Below are positions 28,424 to 38,141 of a stretch of 64,000 nt of DNA, one piece after another. Origin of the DNA: Chloroflexi bacterium TSY (GTDB taxonomy: Bacteria; Chloroflexota; Anaerolineae; Caldilineales; Caldilineaceae); assembly GCA_019217005.1 (NCBI GenBank), contig JAHBNG010000077.1, forward strand, positions 1 to 64,000, written 5' to 3'. The first letter of the stretch is position 1. Each line of letters starts with the position of its first letter. The position numbers and the translations under genes were made by a program. Below the pieces are notes generated by a model. That model ran no database searches. It was not told the origin of the DNA and saw only the letters and a program-made list of their open reading frames with translations.

Positions 28424-29147
28424 TTGGAAAACGCATAAATAAACGTCGAATGTTGTCTGATGTTCCAGACTCTGATTGCTGAGACAATACTTTGAGTACG
28501 AGTACTGTTGCATCATCTTGAGGACGGCCCTGATCCAACCGCAAGGTTTCTTCTAGTAAAGCATCGGCAACCTGACTTGCCGATGCTTTCTGCGCCTCGT
28601 CTATCCGCAAAATCAATCTGGAAATATCAAGCGGTTGATTTGTGCGATGCCCAGCGTGCCAAACTCCATCTGTGAACACAACTATGGTTGTATCTGCTTC
28701 TAATCCGAGTTCAGTAATGGCGGGCTTTGTATTGTGATGAATGCCGACAGCTTCGCTCTCTGCGTCGAGAAGCATGACAGATTCCCCTCGCCGTAGAAGC
28801 ACAGGACAGCGACTATTGCGGCTCACCACAAGAATCCTCGTGACTAGATCAACGCTGACAATGAATAACTCTGCACTAACTTTGCCACCTCGCTGAACAT
28901 GGAGATAGTCGTGCGTCGCGCGTGCAACGGCTCCATCGCGCACACCTTCCGCTAATAGACTAATGGCCTTGCGTACAACAATGTTGCTAATCGCTTTGGC
29001 GCTGCGTCCACTGCGTTGACCGTCAGCAACGACAACGCTAATGCCTCCTCGAGGTCGTTCGATCACTTCTACCGTATCACCACTCTCGCTCGTTGCATAT
29101 TTGTTAATTTTCGCAACCGCGGTCTGTACTTCAAGTCGTTCCATCAT
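28419..29147 (-). CDS. PP2C/SpoIIE-type serine phosphatase
   Basis: 242 residues. Motifs: [16 protein letters not shown] (metal-binding Asp near the start of the PP2C fold), [11 protein letters not shown], and [11 protein letters not shown] near the end. These are the three acidic sites of PPM/SpoIIE phosphatases. The tandem ATG ATG start at 29147 has no strong site of its own. Removing the IS1380-like element places the upstream XRE gene stop about 10 bp before this start, so the pair was probably one translationally coupled operon and the XRE protein is its likely regulatory partner. Confidence 0.82.
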   Translation of the reverse strand: MMERLEVQTAVAKINKYATSESGDTVEVIERPRGGISVVVADGQRSGRSAKAISNIVVRKAISLLAEGVRDGAVARATHDYLHVQRGGKVSAELFIVSVDLVTRILVVSRNSRCPVLLRRGESVMLLDAESEAVGIHHNTKPAITELGLEADTTIVVFTDGVWHAGHRTNQPLDISRLILRIDEAQKASASQVADALLEETLRLDQGRPQDDATVLVLKVLSQQSESGTSDNIRRLFMRFPI

Positions 29148-29160
29148 TTCAAGATTGTGA

Positions 29161-30636
29161 CCTTATTTTTGCGCAACGAGAGCGTGATTCTATTCGTTCA
29201 TGCAACTAGAGGGGGTTTCTAATCGGCCTCTAGATAGGATTTCAAGCAAATCAGAAGGTCACGAGAATAAGGATGTGAACTTAGCAGGTCAATCCGTGAA
29301 AGTGAGCCGTTCTGAAAAGAGAGAAAACCAGGTATTTGTAATAGATCTCGAACAATTCGTTTCTGCCGGAAAGGTTCAAATCTAGTATCCACGAGAGCTT
29401 GCTGATGGAAATGGCCTATCAAATTATGCGCCAAATCAGCCAAAAGGATAAGAGATTTTTGAGCTAGAAATAGGGTCTTGCGACGAGAAGCTAAGTGTAA
29501 CCCCATTTTATCATTACGGAATTGTTCGATTTCAGCCGCACCTCGATTGTCATAATATGAAATGAAGTGACGCTTGGATGGCAATTTGATGGTCGAAATG
29601 TAGTAACTGACACAAATTTGCTCGTTTTTCACTCTTTTTTTGAGAAAAATGCGTACAGGGCGATTAAACTTGATAGGGGATGGAATTTCAGCCAGAAAGA
29701 CGTCACCGCAAGGATCCCATCGAGTCACCTGTTGCGCCCACAGATGGGCACGACGGTTGGAGTTGCCCTTCATCATAAATTGATAGTTGCGGTTGAGCAG
29801 CCACCGAATATTTTCTTCACTACCTGCACCGCCATCGGTGCGCCAGACGACTCGCTCGCGTTTTTTCTCGTCTAACTCTAATGAACTTTCCGTGGCAAGC
29901 ACGGCTGGCTGAAACGATGGAGCTGTATGCTGACTCCCTGGATAGAGGTCTGACCAAACCGTTTCATGGTATTTAACCGAACTTACACGGACCAATTGGC
30001 GTCCCGTTGCGTTTTTTTGCCGCTAAAATAGCCTTTTTGACTTTTCTGTGCCTTTTTGCCGCATGGTAATCCGGATAGGTCAAAGTCTAACCACAAGAAC
30101 CCTCGCCAATCGTGGTTGTGTATTTGGCTTAGAGGCTTGCAGATTTCGCTGACCACACTCTCTCTAATTGACCGATATTCATTAGAGTTAGGGCGTCTAA
30201 TGTACGAGACATATTTGATTGCTCACTAAGCTGCTCCATCCCATAAATTTTCGCAAGGAGTCTTTCTGGTCTGACCTTTGTATTGAACTCAGTCAGCGTT
30301 GCGCAACCACATAATATGCTAACCAGCACCTGTTCCAACTTACTTGCTGGTGTATATTCATACGTTTTGACCGGTATTTCGATCTTCTTCAACGCAGTTA
30401 GCACTTTCTCTTGATGGTAGTGTGCCAGCAACGCAGCTAATGGTGCATACTGAGTATTGCTGATCTCGTTCGTTAGTCCGAATTCTATTGCCATGAATGC
30501 CTCCTTGGATCGGGTATCTCTAATGAATTTCTTTGAGGCTATCCTTTTTTCGGCATTTTGACGAATTTGATCGAATAGAATCAGGCTCTTATTGTGTCAA
30601 CGAATAGAATTCCCTTCCCGTTGCGCAAAAATAAGG
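29161..30636 (-). mobile_element. IS1380-family insertion sequence
   Basis: 1476 bp with inverted ends CCTTATTTTTGCGCAACG. Flanks TGTGA and TGTTA form an imperfect 5-bp duplication. It lies between the phosphatase gene and the XRE gene upstream of it. Confidence 0.85.
29219..30494 (-). pseudogene. IS1380-family transposase, frameshifted
   Basis: The N-terminal frame (30494-30129) begins MAIEFGLTNEISNTQYAPLA. The C-terminal frame (29995-29219) holds VVWRTDGGAGSEENIRWLL with a catalytic Asp, then SYYDNRGAAEIEQFRNDKMG with the catalytic Glu, and LADLAHNLIGHF. These are typical of IS1380. The linking part (29995-30129) contains runs of five to seven T, where the frame is lost. Inactive as written. 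Confidence 0.85.
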
Positions 30637-30638
30637 TG

Positions 30639-30995
30639 TTACTCCAAATCTGTTTCTAAATCAATTCCTAAGAGATCGCTTGCACTGATCCCATAGCAGG
30701 CAGCAAGTTTTTCTAGCTCTTTGAAAGTCAAGCGGCGGTCGGTATACTCGATATCCCAAAGCAACTGTTGCGGCAGTCCTGTATATTCCTGAATGTCTGC
30801 ATAGGAAAGCCCACTCAGTGCGCGTAATTGCTTGAGAGCTTGGCTAATTCTACTGCGGGCAGCTGTACGGATCGATTCTCTCACGTTGGCCGAGGCGAAA
30901 TCATCGCGAGGTCGAATATCATCTGGCACTTGCTCTGCACGCAGCACGGATTCCTTCAATCTTTGAATCAAGCTGCTGGCTGTTGTTTGGTACAT
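30639..30995 (-). CDS. XRE-family HTH regulator
   Basis: 118 residues. The helix-turn-helix lies at ~55-110: LRALSGLSYADIQEYTGLPQQLLWDIEYTDRRLT, quoted here in parts, with LEKLAACYGISASDLLGID after it. It ends 3 bp before the IS1380-like element. In the pre-insertion order its stop was about 10 bp from the start of the PP2C phosphatase. It probably controls that operon or links phosphatase signalling to transcription (inference). Confidence 0.8.
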   Translation of the reverse strand: MYQTTASSLIQRLKESVLRAEQVPDDIRPRDDFASANVRESIRTAARSRISQALKQLRALSGLSYADIQEYTGLPQQLLWDIEYTDRRLTFKELEKLAACYGISASDLLGIDLETDLE

Positions 30996-31019
30996 TGGAT
31001 TGCTTTTGAATTCGAGAAT

Positions 31020-31127
31020 AGGGCTTTTCCAGAAAATAAAATACCCAATTCAACAGGAAAAGCCAAAGCCATTCCAGGGTGATGCGTTCCATCTGATGGA
31101 TTATTTTTTTCTGGAATGGCCTAGATT
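31020..31127. repeat. Palindromic repeat family 6, copy 1
   Basis: Two successive dyads: GGCTTTTCCAGA...GGAAAAGCC and GCCATTCCAG...CTGGAATGGC. Other copies at 44646-44761 and 55017-55121. Confidence 0.75.
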
Positions 31128-32586
31128 CTAGGCCCTAGCAAACAGGCATTTGAGATAAGCACCTTCGGGAAAGCGAACCGGATGATCCAGTGGATGACTC
31201 GTTTGCTGGTATACTTGAAGGGGACGGCCGATTTCATATGCTGCATGGTGAACTGTTTCACTGAAGCTATCTGTGCGAACGCGGCTCGAGCAAGATGCTA
31301 GGACAATCAAACCGGTCGGTCGCAAGACGCTAAGTCCCAATTGGGTGAGATGTTTGTACGACTTTAGGGCATTTTGAATTTCACTTTGCTGCTTCGCAAA
31401 AGAAGGTGGATCGATGATCACCACGTCAAATTGCTGATTTGCAGCGTTCAATTGAGCAAGCACTTGAAAGGCATCGCCTTGGATAATCCTGTGTTCTGTT
31501 GCGGCCACAGTTGGCAAATGTTGATTCATCCGAAAATTTCGTTCGGCTCCCAGCAACGCATTTTTGCTTATATCTAGGCTCGTCACAACGCATGCGCCGC
31601 CGCGCGCTGCGTAAAGGGAGAAACCGCCTGTATAAGAAAAGACGTTGAGGACGGCGCAATCTCTAGACTCAGTAGATCCAAATTTCAGGTTTTGAGAGAG
31701 AATTCTGGCTAAACAGTTGACATAAATACAAATTTGCCGGTCGATATCTAGTTTTTGCGTTAGATTTGGGCGATTTTCAGATATGAAATAGGTTGTTTTC
31801 TGTAACCGAAATCTGAATAAATGACTCCAAAATCCCTGCAATCTCGACTGAAAATCGCCAAAAACGCCAAATTTGGATCTACTGAGTCTGTTCACCAACC
31901 TGTTTTCGATTCTCTCGTTGGTCGAGAAAGAAGCCGGTTTTCTGACCTATCTTTGGATACGCCTCGAATGTAAGACCATTTTCCTGAAATATAACTGGTT
32001 CAGATGGTTCGAGACCATAGATAAGTGTACCATTATCCAATGCAGGATAATCAACAGGTGGCTGAACGGAGCGACTTAAACGCAAGACCATTCGCTTGAC
32101 AGGAAGGAGAATAGCCAGGCTTTCTATAATTGCGAAGAGATGGACAAACCAGGCAGATGAATAGAGTTTGATACAGAGTGTATCCGCATATCGGTCAATC
32201 ACCAATCCTGGCAAGCCATCATTCTCACCGTGAACGAGCCTGTACCCAGTCGTTTGTGTGCCATCAAGCAGATTGCGCACCTGAAGAGCCGCAGCGATCT
32301 GTTTTCGAAACCACCCTGCGTCAATGCGTACCGACTTCCCGTGTTGGAGTATCCGTACACGAATCGGTGAGTTTGGATCATAGAGACCAACGGCTAAAAA
32401 GCGCTCTTTCCGATCAAAGAGAACGCCCAAATCGCCTGGCTGACCCTCTGCACTTTGACGACGGATAGAATGCTCAAAAAGCCAGGGGTGCCCTTCGCGA
32501 ATCGAACGTTCGGCATTCGGTGTAACGCGAATGGCAATCCGATTGTCTGTTGGCTTTGGGAAGCCATTTGGGAGAATTGCGTGCAT
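31128..32586 (-). pseudogene. rlmI: RlmI-type 23S rRNA methyltransferase interrupted by a 215-bp element
   Basis: The N-terminal PUA-like part begins at 32586 (RIAIRVTPNAERSIREGHPW, then LVHGENDGLPGLVIDRYAD) and leads to KTGFFLDQRENRK. The 215-bp element at 31670-31884 lies just before the SAM-binding motif. Removing it, with one copy of the 5-bp flank, restores VGEQTRDCAVLNVFSYTGGF in frame, then VVIIDPPSFAKQ and the stop at 31128, for 412 residues. RlmI-family enzymes make 5-methylcytosine in 23S rRNA; the exact target is inferred. As written, the two halves are separate frames and the enzyme is presumably inactive. Confidence 0.87.
31670..31884. mobile_element. 215-bp repeat element, copy 2, inside rlmI
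   Basis: Same ends and interior as copies 1 and 3. Flanked by AGACT (31665-31669) and AGTCT (31885-31889), a 5-bp duplication with one mismatch. Removal restores the methyltransferase frame. Confidence 0.9.
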
Positions 32587-32823
32587 AAACGTTGTGTTGG
32601 CAAGCTTACAGTGATCCAGTTACTTCCTATCTACTCTTTAATATACCGCACTCGCTCATAAACTTGAAATAAATTCGGTATTCTTACCCGGCTGAAAACG
32701 GCAAAATAGAATTTAAGTTTATGATAGTGCCCCATATGTACGATCCGCTTGTTTATCTTCTCATAACAAGCAACAAATCACCAAACTGTTTCATACTTTT
32801 AGATCGATTCGAAAGGTCAATTT

Positions 32824-33804
32824 ATGAAGTTACGAGAATATAAGATTGTTTGGAATGGGTTCAAACAACATTTGTCTGCGCAAAGTTGGAACAAAAATTT
32901 TTTAGATCAATATATGATACCTGGATTGGTTGTTGTTCTTTTCGTCGTTTCTGCATGTCAGGGAATGTCTGAGGGAAGCCCCACCGAGGTATCTGCTACT
33001 TCTGACACCACAAGTATCGACACTCCTTCGAATACGCAATCAGCTGTTCGTGTAGCAGCGGAGGAATCGACTGACGATCAAGCTGTCAGCCAAGATGCAA
33101 AGTCAAGTGAAGGAGTAGCAGAACCATCGGTGGCTGAATCGAATACAACGACCGATGGCGATGGTGCCCAGACCGTGACAAATGCGGAGGACACGGGAAC
33201 GGAAAATGCAGTTGTAGAAAAGGCCACCGATAGCCAAGAAGCAATTGAGCCAGAGCCTGATTGGTTGACGGTTGTCGAGCGCACCGAAGATAACCTGATG
33301 AGTTTGGGCAACCCGAACGCACCAGTAACGATGATCGACTATTCAGATTTCTTGTGACCAACCTGTCGCGCTCACGTGGTGGGTGCTGAACAACAGGTCA
33401 AAGAAGTTTACGTTAAAACAGGGCAAGTTCGTATGGTCTTCAACCCTGTGTTGAATCATGGAGATCGCTCCGTTCAGGCGCATCTCGGAGCTGAATGTGC
33501 TGGCGAACAAGGACAATTTTGGGAATTCCGCGAGATTTTGTTTGAGAACCAGAGTGCGCTTTGGGGCAGAGACACACGCGCTGCTGTTAAGTCTCTGGCT
33601 GCCACTGCGGGATTAGATGCTGCTCGCTTTGACGCGTGCATGGATGAGCAGCGCTATCTGCAAATCATTCAAGAACAAGATGCGATTCGGCGGACACGTG
33701 GAATTCGCGGCCAACCCTTTTTTGACCTGAATGGAGATGTCTATGGCGGTGCCGCGCCATTTGAAGCCTTCGCTCAAGTGATTGATAGTATACTGGCAGA
33801 ATAG
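32824..33804 (+). CDS. DsbA-like thiol oxidoreductase lipoprotein, selenoprotein (TGA = Sec)
   Basis: AAAGG precedes the ATG. Residues ~36-51 (IPGLVVVLFVVSAC) form a lipoprotein signal with lipobox VSAC. A long Ser/Thr/Glu-rich linker leads to a DSBA thioredoxin fold from ~residue 150. The active site reads MIDYSDFL-TGA-PTCRAH. Family members have YSDFxCPxCR, so TGA (33355-33357, residue 178) stands exactly at the first redox Cys. The frame continues for 149 codons with cis-Pro loop GIRGQPFFDLNG. A hairpin with G-first loop follows the TGA (33361-33398). The protein probably exchanges thiols or disulfides outside the membrane with a U-x-x-C site. A gene finder unaware of Sec would split it at 33357 and 33376. 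Confidence 0.9.
33361..33398 (+). promoter_or_regulatory. Putative bacterial SECIS hairpin of the DsbA-like gene
   Basis: Lower stem ACCTGT (33361-33366) / ACAGGT (33393-33398). Upper 8-bp stem GCGCTCAC / GTGGGTGC (33368-33375 and 33379-33386, two wobble pairs). Apical loop GTG, 19-21 bases after the TGA. A G at the start of the loop and this spacing fit the known bacterial SECIS pattern. Confidence 0.7.
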
Positions 33805-33808
33805 TTTA

Positions 33809-33873
33809 TCAGTAGATCACAATTGTTAGATTCTTCGCTTCATTCGAGAATGGCACGATTGCGATCTAATGGT
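33809..33873. repeat. Palindromic repeat family 8, copy 2
   Basis: Inverted, slightly degenerate copy of 12589-12655 (CAGTAGATCACAATTG...CGATTGCGATCTAATG). Confidence 0.7.
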
Positions 33874-33944
33874 TATTTTTTGCATTTCTGACCGCCTCTG
33901 AGTATGCTGAGAAAAACATTAGTTGCTATATTCCTTATCAAAGG

Positions 33945-34020
33945 GCGGTTGTGATGAAAACCGTTGTTTTCGATAGCCCTACTAGAGAGAGCACACTACG
34001 GTTTTCATACAGAGCAAAGT
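33945..34020. repeat. Palindromic repeat family 1, copy 2
   Basis: GCGGTTGTGATGAAAACCG...CGGTTTTCATACAGAGC dyad between the DsbA-like gene and pyrF-pyrE. Confidence 0.75.
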
Positions 34021-34031
34021 ATAGATAGTAT

Positions 34032-34093
34032 AGCACAAATTGTGTAAATTGCCGTCTCAGTCAGAGGGAAATCGAATTTACACAATTTGGCAT
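34032..34093. repeat. Palindromic repeat family 2, copy 2 (divergent)
   Basis: GCACAAATTGTGTAAATT...AATTTACACAATTTGG dyad, 46 bp upstream of pyrF-pyrE. Confidence 0.65.
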
Positions 34094-34139
34094 ACCACCC
34101 TTCATCTAGAGCGATGCTCACTATACTCAGAGGGAATCA

Positions 34140-35627
34140 ATGAACTTTTTTACCAAACTTCAGAACGCAATTCATCAGAATGATAGTTTGCTTTGTGTCG
34201 GACTCGATCCAACCCCAGAGAATCTTCCCCGACGCTATCAACAATCTCACCAAACAGTTGAAGAAAACCTTCTTGCTTGGAACGCCGCTATTATTGAAGA
34301 GGCGGCACCATTTGCTTGTGCCTACAAGCCCAACATTGCCTTTTATGAAGCACTGGGAAAAGTCGGTTTTTCTCTTTTGAACCAGACCTTGGCCTTGATT
34401 CCATCTGAAATACCGATCATCCTCGATGTTAAACGCGGAGATATTGGCTCTACGGCAGAAGCTTGTGCCAAAGCCTGTTTTGAGGTGTGGAAAGCGGATG
34501 CCGTCACTCTCAGTCCCTACTTAGGGTATGATTCCATTGCGCCTTTTGCAGCATATGCGGACAAAGGACTCTTTGTGCTCTGTCATACATCGAATGCAAG
34601 CGCCAACGAATTTCAAAAACTCGAAATTGCAGATTGGCATCAGCTTGATCGAGAACCCAATCAAGCCCTCTATATACATGTTGCTCGTACAGCCATATCT
34701 TGGTCACCGAATGTGGCTTTTGTCGTTGGCGCGACCTTTGCGGAAGAAATGACCGCCGTCCGCACTGCTGTTCCCGATCGATGGTTTCTTGCGCCTGGTA
34801 TTGGTTCACAAGGAGGGGATCTGGCTCGAACAATGGCTGCGGGTTTACGTCAAGATGGAGAGGGTCTAATCGTCAACGCCAGCCGCAACATAAGTATGGC
34901 GGATAGTCATCGCAGTGCAGCCAAAGCAATACGCGATGCAATGAATCAAGAACGAGCTTTGAGAAGTAGAACGTTTGCATCGACTCAAAATTCCTCGCCT
35001 TCAACGTCAACTGAAATTGCTGACTCTATCCAAAGGCTCATTATAGGCTTGGCAGATCTTGAAGCGGTTCGGTTTGGCGATTTCACCTTGGCAAGTGGGA
35101 AGCAATCACCATTCTATATCGATTTGCGACTCTTGGTTAGTCGACCCGCTGTATTGTCACAGATTGCGCTTGCCTATGCATCTCTTCTCTCAAAGCTTGA
35201 GTATGATCGCGTTGCGGGAATCCCATACGCTGCTCTACCAATCGGAACGGCGGTTGCATTGGCCGCAGATGCGCCGATGATCTATACGCGAAAAGAGAAA
35301 AAGTCACATGGAATGGGGAAAGATGTTGAGGGGTATTGGAATCCAGGTGAACGCGTCGTTGTTGTGGAGGATCTCGTAACAAGTGGTGGTAGCATTATTC
35401 AAAGCGTCGAGCGGTTGCGAGAGCTCGGACTAATTGTAGAAGATGCAATTGTGCTCATTGATCGCGAACAAGGTGCCGCGGAGAAACTTGCTGCGGCAGG
35501 GATCTCTCTCCACAGTGTGTTCAAATTAACAACTGTCTTAGATGTTTTGGTTGCGGCTGGCGCATTGCAGTCCGAAAAACGTCAGGAAGTGCTCGACTTT
35601 GTGCAAACTCATAGTCACATTATTTAA
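34140..35627 (+). CDS. pyrF-pyrE: PyrF-PyrE fusion: orotidine-5'-phosphate decarboxylase / orotate phosphoribosyltransferase
   Basis: 495 residues. Residues 1-~275 are a type-2 OMP decarboxylase: [17 protein letters not shown], catalytic [17 protein letters not shown], and [11 protein letters not shown]. After a short Ser/Thr-rich linker, residues ~295-495 are orotate phosphoribosyltransferase: [20 protein letters not shown] and the PRPP loop [12 protein letters not shown]. The fusion covers the last two steps of UMP synthesis, orotate to OMP to UMP, with the decarboxylase first. GAGGG lies 7 bases before the ATG. Palindromic repeats flank the gene on both sides; the downstream one may end transcription. 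Appears intact. Confidence 0.93.
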   Translation: MNFFTKLQNAIHQNDSLLCVGLDPTPENLPRRYQQSHQTVEENLLAWNAAIIEEAAPFACAYKPNIAFYEALGKVGFSLLNQTLALIPSEIPIILDVKRGDIGSTAEACAKACFEVWKADAVTLSPYLGYDSIAPFAAYADKGLFVLCHTSNASANEFQKLEIADWHQLDREPNQALYIHVARTAISWSPNVAFVVGATFAEEMTAVRTAVPDRWFLAPGIGSQGGDLARTMAAGLRQDGEGLIVNASRNISMADSHRSAAKAIRDAMNQERALRSRTFASTQNSSPSTSTEIADSIQRLIIGLADLEAVRFGDFTLASGKQSPFYIDLRLLVSRPAVLSQIALAYASLLSKLEYDRVAGIPYAALPIGTAVALAADAPMIYTRKEKKSHGMGKDVEGYWNPGERVVVVEDLVTSGGSIIQSVERLRELGLIVEDAIVLIDREQGAAEKLAAAGISLHSVFKLTTVLDVLVAAGALQSEKRQEVLDFVQTHSHII

Positions 35628-35705
35628 ACTTCGTACTTTCGTCCACAACTCTGCCAGGTAAAAAATGCTGCGAAAGTACGGAGTTTAAATGACTTCTCTA
35701 TCAGT
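35620..35705. repeat. Palindromic repeat family 4, copy 1
   Basis: TTTAAACTTCGTACTTTCG...CGAAAGTACGGAGTTTAAA, overlapping the pyrF-pyrE stop region; it may serve as a terminator. A second copy is at 52621-52703. Confidence 0.75.
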
Positions 35706-35713
35706 AGCAGAAA

Positions 35714-36286
35714 CTATATGGCCAATTGATCATTGGCCCCAATTCGTATCAACTCATCCTCAAGTCTAAGCTTAATCAACTCAAGGTGGGAGATTGGTTG
35801 ATTGAGGTTAAGCGTATTTATTCGGGTGTTCAACTCGACTATTTGAGCATTCCAATGGTCTTTGCAACGTTGCCATGTTTTCTGCAACCATTGTCTCCGT
35901 GCGTCATCATTGGTCTCTAATAGCTGTGTTCGATGCCAAGCGGCTTCCGTCTGGATAGATTTGCGTAGTTTGGCAATTTCTCCCTGAATCTCTTTGCGTT
36001 CAGTGATCCAGGTTGGGGCCAGATTGTTATTTTGTAGAACGTCAAACGCCAAACCATGACCCTCTGGCACAAAGGGATTTTTTTCCAGATTTTGTGGTTT
36101 ACCCGTGCCGGGCAAATTCTCAAACGCACCTTCTTCCATCGCTTCGCCAATCCGCTGATCGATTAGATTATTCCACTCCCGCATACTTCTTGGACCGCTC
36201 TGTTTTCTACTTTGTGAAGAGTCTGGTTGATTGTTCTCATAGCCTTCTTCCGCGCTTGTTGTCGATCTACTCTTGGCATCTTCCAT
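35714..36286 (-). CDS. DUF1992 (DnaJ homologue subfamily C member 28-like) protein
   Basis: The start at 36286 has AGAGGA 8 bases upstream; an in-frame ATG at 36313 lacks a site. About 190 residues with the conserved core IDQRIGEAMEEGAFENLPG, TGKPQNLEKNPFVPEGHG and LAPTWITERKEI, which defines DUF1992/DNAJC28. The N-terminal 40 residues are polar and disordered; the C-terminus is helical (KLRKSIQTEAAW, INTLNLNQPI). Function is unknown in bacteria. The gene converges with pyrF-pyrE. Confidence 0.85.
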   Translation of the reverse strand: MEDAKSRSTTSAEEGYENNQPDSSQSRKQSGPRSMREWNNLIDQRIGEAMEEGAFENLPGTGKPQNLEKNPFVPEGHGLAFDVLQNNNLAPTWITERKEIQGEIAKLRKSIQTEAAWHRTQLLETNDDARRQWLQKTWQRCKDHWNAQIVELNTRINTLNLNQPISHLELIKLRLEDELIRIGANDQLAI

Positions 36287-36323
36287 CGATTTGTTCCTCT
36301 GATCATTAAACATACTTTAAAGT

Positions 36324-36398
36324 AAGCTCTGTATGAAAACATGGTTTTGCTTTATCTGATAGAGCTGTAGAAGAAACACGCTTTCATCACAACCGCAG
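36324..36398. repeat. Palindromic repeat family 1, copy 3
   Basis: AAGCTCTGTATGAAAACATGG...CGCTTTCATCACAACCGC, inverted relative to copy 2, between DUF1992 and lysR. Confidence 0.72.
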
Positions 36399-36578
36399 TA
36401 TAGTTTGACGAGATTGTACGGTGCAACTATTATAGGGCAAAATCGATAATTAATCCATTTTATCGATTTTATACTTAATATAAATATTTCTTATCAATAT
36501 GGACAAATAGAGTTTTGCCGTTGAAAGAGAGTCAGAACTCGTACTACGCAACACGCAGCACAGATCATACAAGGGGGT

Positions 36579-37407
36579 ATGATGAACCTGAATCAATTGA
36601 CCGGTTTTTTAGAAATTGCCCGGGAAGGCAGCATGACCCGGGCTGCCGAGAAGCTTTTCTTAACGCAGCCGGCACTGAGTCTGCAAATTAAAGCGCTTGA
36701 GGAAGACCTGGGTGAAGAACTCTTTGAACGCAATGGACGCCTTCTTCGCTTGACGAGTGCTGGACAGGTGATGCGCGAACGGTCTGAACAGATCTTAAAC
36801 ATGGTCGACCAGACCCGACAAGAAGTCTTGTCACTGAAGGAACTCCAACGCGGTCGGCTGACAATCGGTACGAACGACACAAATTGCCTCTACGTATTGC
36901 CTTCAATCATCCAAGCCTTTCGTATGCAATTCCCTGGTGTTGAGCTACATTTGACCAACCGTAAGTCATCGGAGATTACAGCTTTGTTGGCGCGAAGACG
37001 TTGCAATCTGTAGCTTTCAACACCCCCTCATAGCGCAGGATCAGGTGACGCTTGAGGATTTGGCTAGATATACGCTTCTCATGTTAGCCAAAGGGAGTGC
37101 AACGCGCGAAGCATTGGAACGGATGATGGCGGAGCAAGGCATTATTCCCAAAATGACAATGGAACTTGGTAGCACCGAGGTGATCAAGCGTTTTGTTGAG
37201 ATCAACTTGGGTGTCGCAATTGTTCCCGGCGTTTCCGTTGCAGAAGAGATTAAAGCCAAACGTCTCTATGCCTTCCGGCTTGGTTGGATGATGCCTTGTG
37301 CGATTGGAATTATCCAACGACGCAATGGATATCTTTCACCGTCAGCCAAGGTCTTCTTGAAGATGCTACGAAATCATGTGCCCAATGTCTTATTGTGCCC
37401 AATGTAA
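36579..37407 (+). pseudogene. LysR-family regulator, frameshifted and internally deleted
   Basis: N-terminal frame 36579-37013: HTH NLNQLTGFLEIAREGSMTRA, then AEKLFLTQPALSLQIKALEE, and the start of the effector domain (GRLTIGTNDTNCLYVLPSII). At ~36992 the frame changes to one running on to 37407 (VTLEDLARYTLLMLAKGSAT, VNLGVAIVPGVSV-like segment). Besides the shift, about 30 residues normally present before the second lobe appear to be missing, so this looks like a real deletion rather than a base-call error. GGGGG is present just before the ATG ATG start. Confidence 0.82.
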
Positions 37408-37538
37408 TGTTGGGTTTAGATTTTTGATATTGAATTTAATATTATTGATTGACATGCGGCTATTTTTAATGTATTATTGATTTTGTGCTTGTGTTTTCGG
37501 CAATGATTCAGAATCATACATCAACAAAGGAGACCGAC

Positions 37539-37985
37539 ATGACTCTGGCAACGTCTGGCGATATTGTACAGCATGGTCAGAACGAACGTAGATTGGCGAA
37601 ACGAGTAGGAGATGTAGTTGTTTCAGAACTGACAGGTGAAGAGAGGAGTGTTCGGAATGTAGAGACCGAAATTGAGTCAATCCGGCAATTGACGGAAGTT
37701 CCCCAATCAACCAGTTTCCGCCGTTTGCTCTGGTTTTGGGTTCGTATCTATGTGCGAGACGGGAAAGAGCGCGTCAATATTCGGCTTCCAATTCCGATTC
37801 CCGGGATAGGTGCTTTATTTCCGCAAAAGATGCGGGTCAATCGTGCCTTGATGCTATATGAGATGATGCAGAAGAGTTCTGATCCTGTTCGCACTATGCG
37901 TGAGTTTGCCGAATCAACAATGGCTGTCGAATTTATTCGCGTGGAAGATGGTGATGATGAATTGGTTGTCATAGGAATTGATTAA
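37539..37985 (+). CDS. Hypothetical protein
   Basis: The start at 37539 has AAAGGAG 6 bases upstream; the longer frame from 37485 lacks a site. 148 residues: a polar N-terminus, then LLWFWVRIYVRDGKERVNIR followed by LPIPIPGIGALFP, a shape seen in small bacterial proteins of unknown function that bind or regulate through an R-D-G-ERVN..LP motif. The C-terminus is acidic (EDGDDELVVIGID). No function assigned. Confidence 0.6.
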   Translation: MTLATSGDIVQHGQNERRLAKRVGDVVVSELTGEERSVRNVETEIESIRQLTEVPQSTSFRRLLWFWVRIYVRDGKERVNIRLPIPIPGIGALFPQKMRVNRALMLYEMMQKSSDPVRTMREFAESTMAVEFIRVEDGDDELVVIGID

Positions 37986-37989
37986 ACCA

Positions 37990-38066
37990 AACACTGCATG
38001 AAAACATTGTTTTACTTGGGCCACCAGAACCGTTAGAGAAATCTTATTTTCAACACAACCACACTG
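37990..38066. repeat. Palindromic repeat family 1, copy 4 (degenerate)
   Basis: ACTGCATGAAAACATTG...TTTTCAACACAACCACA between the hypothetical gene and the cupin gene. Confidence 0.65.
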
Positions 38067-38141
38067 TAATTCACCGGGGGCGAGTTTCAGGTTATAATGT
38101 TACTTTCTATTCGATGATACGAGTCGAGGTGACAATATAAC

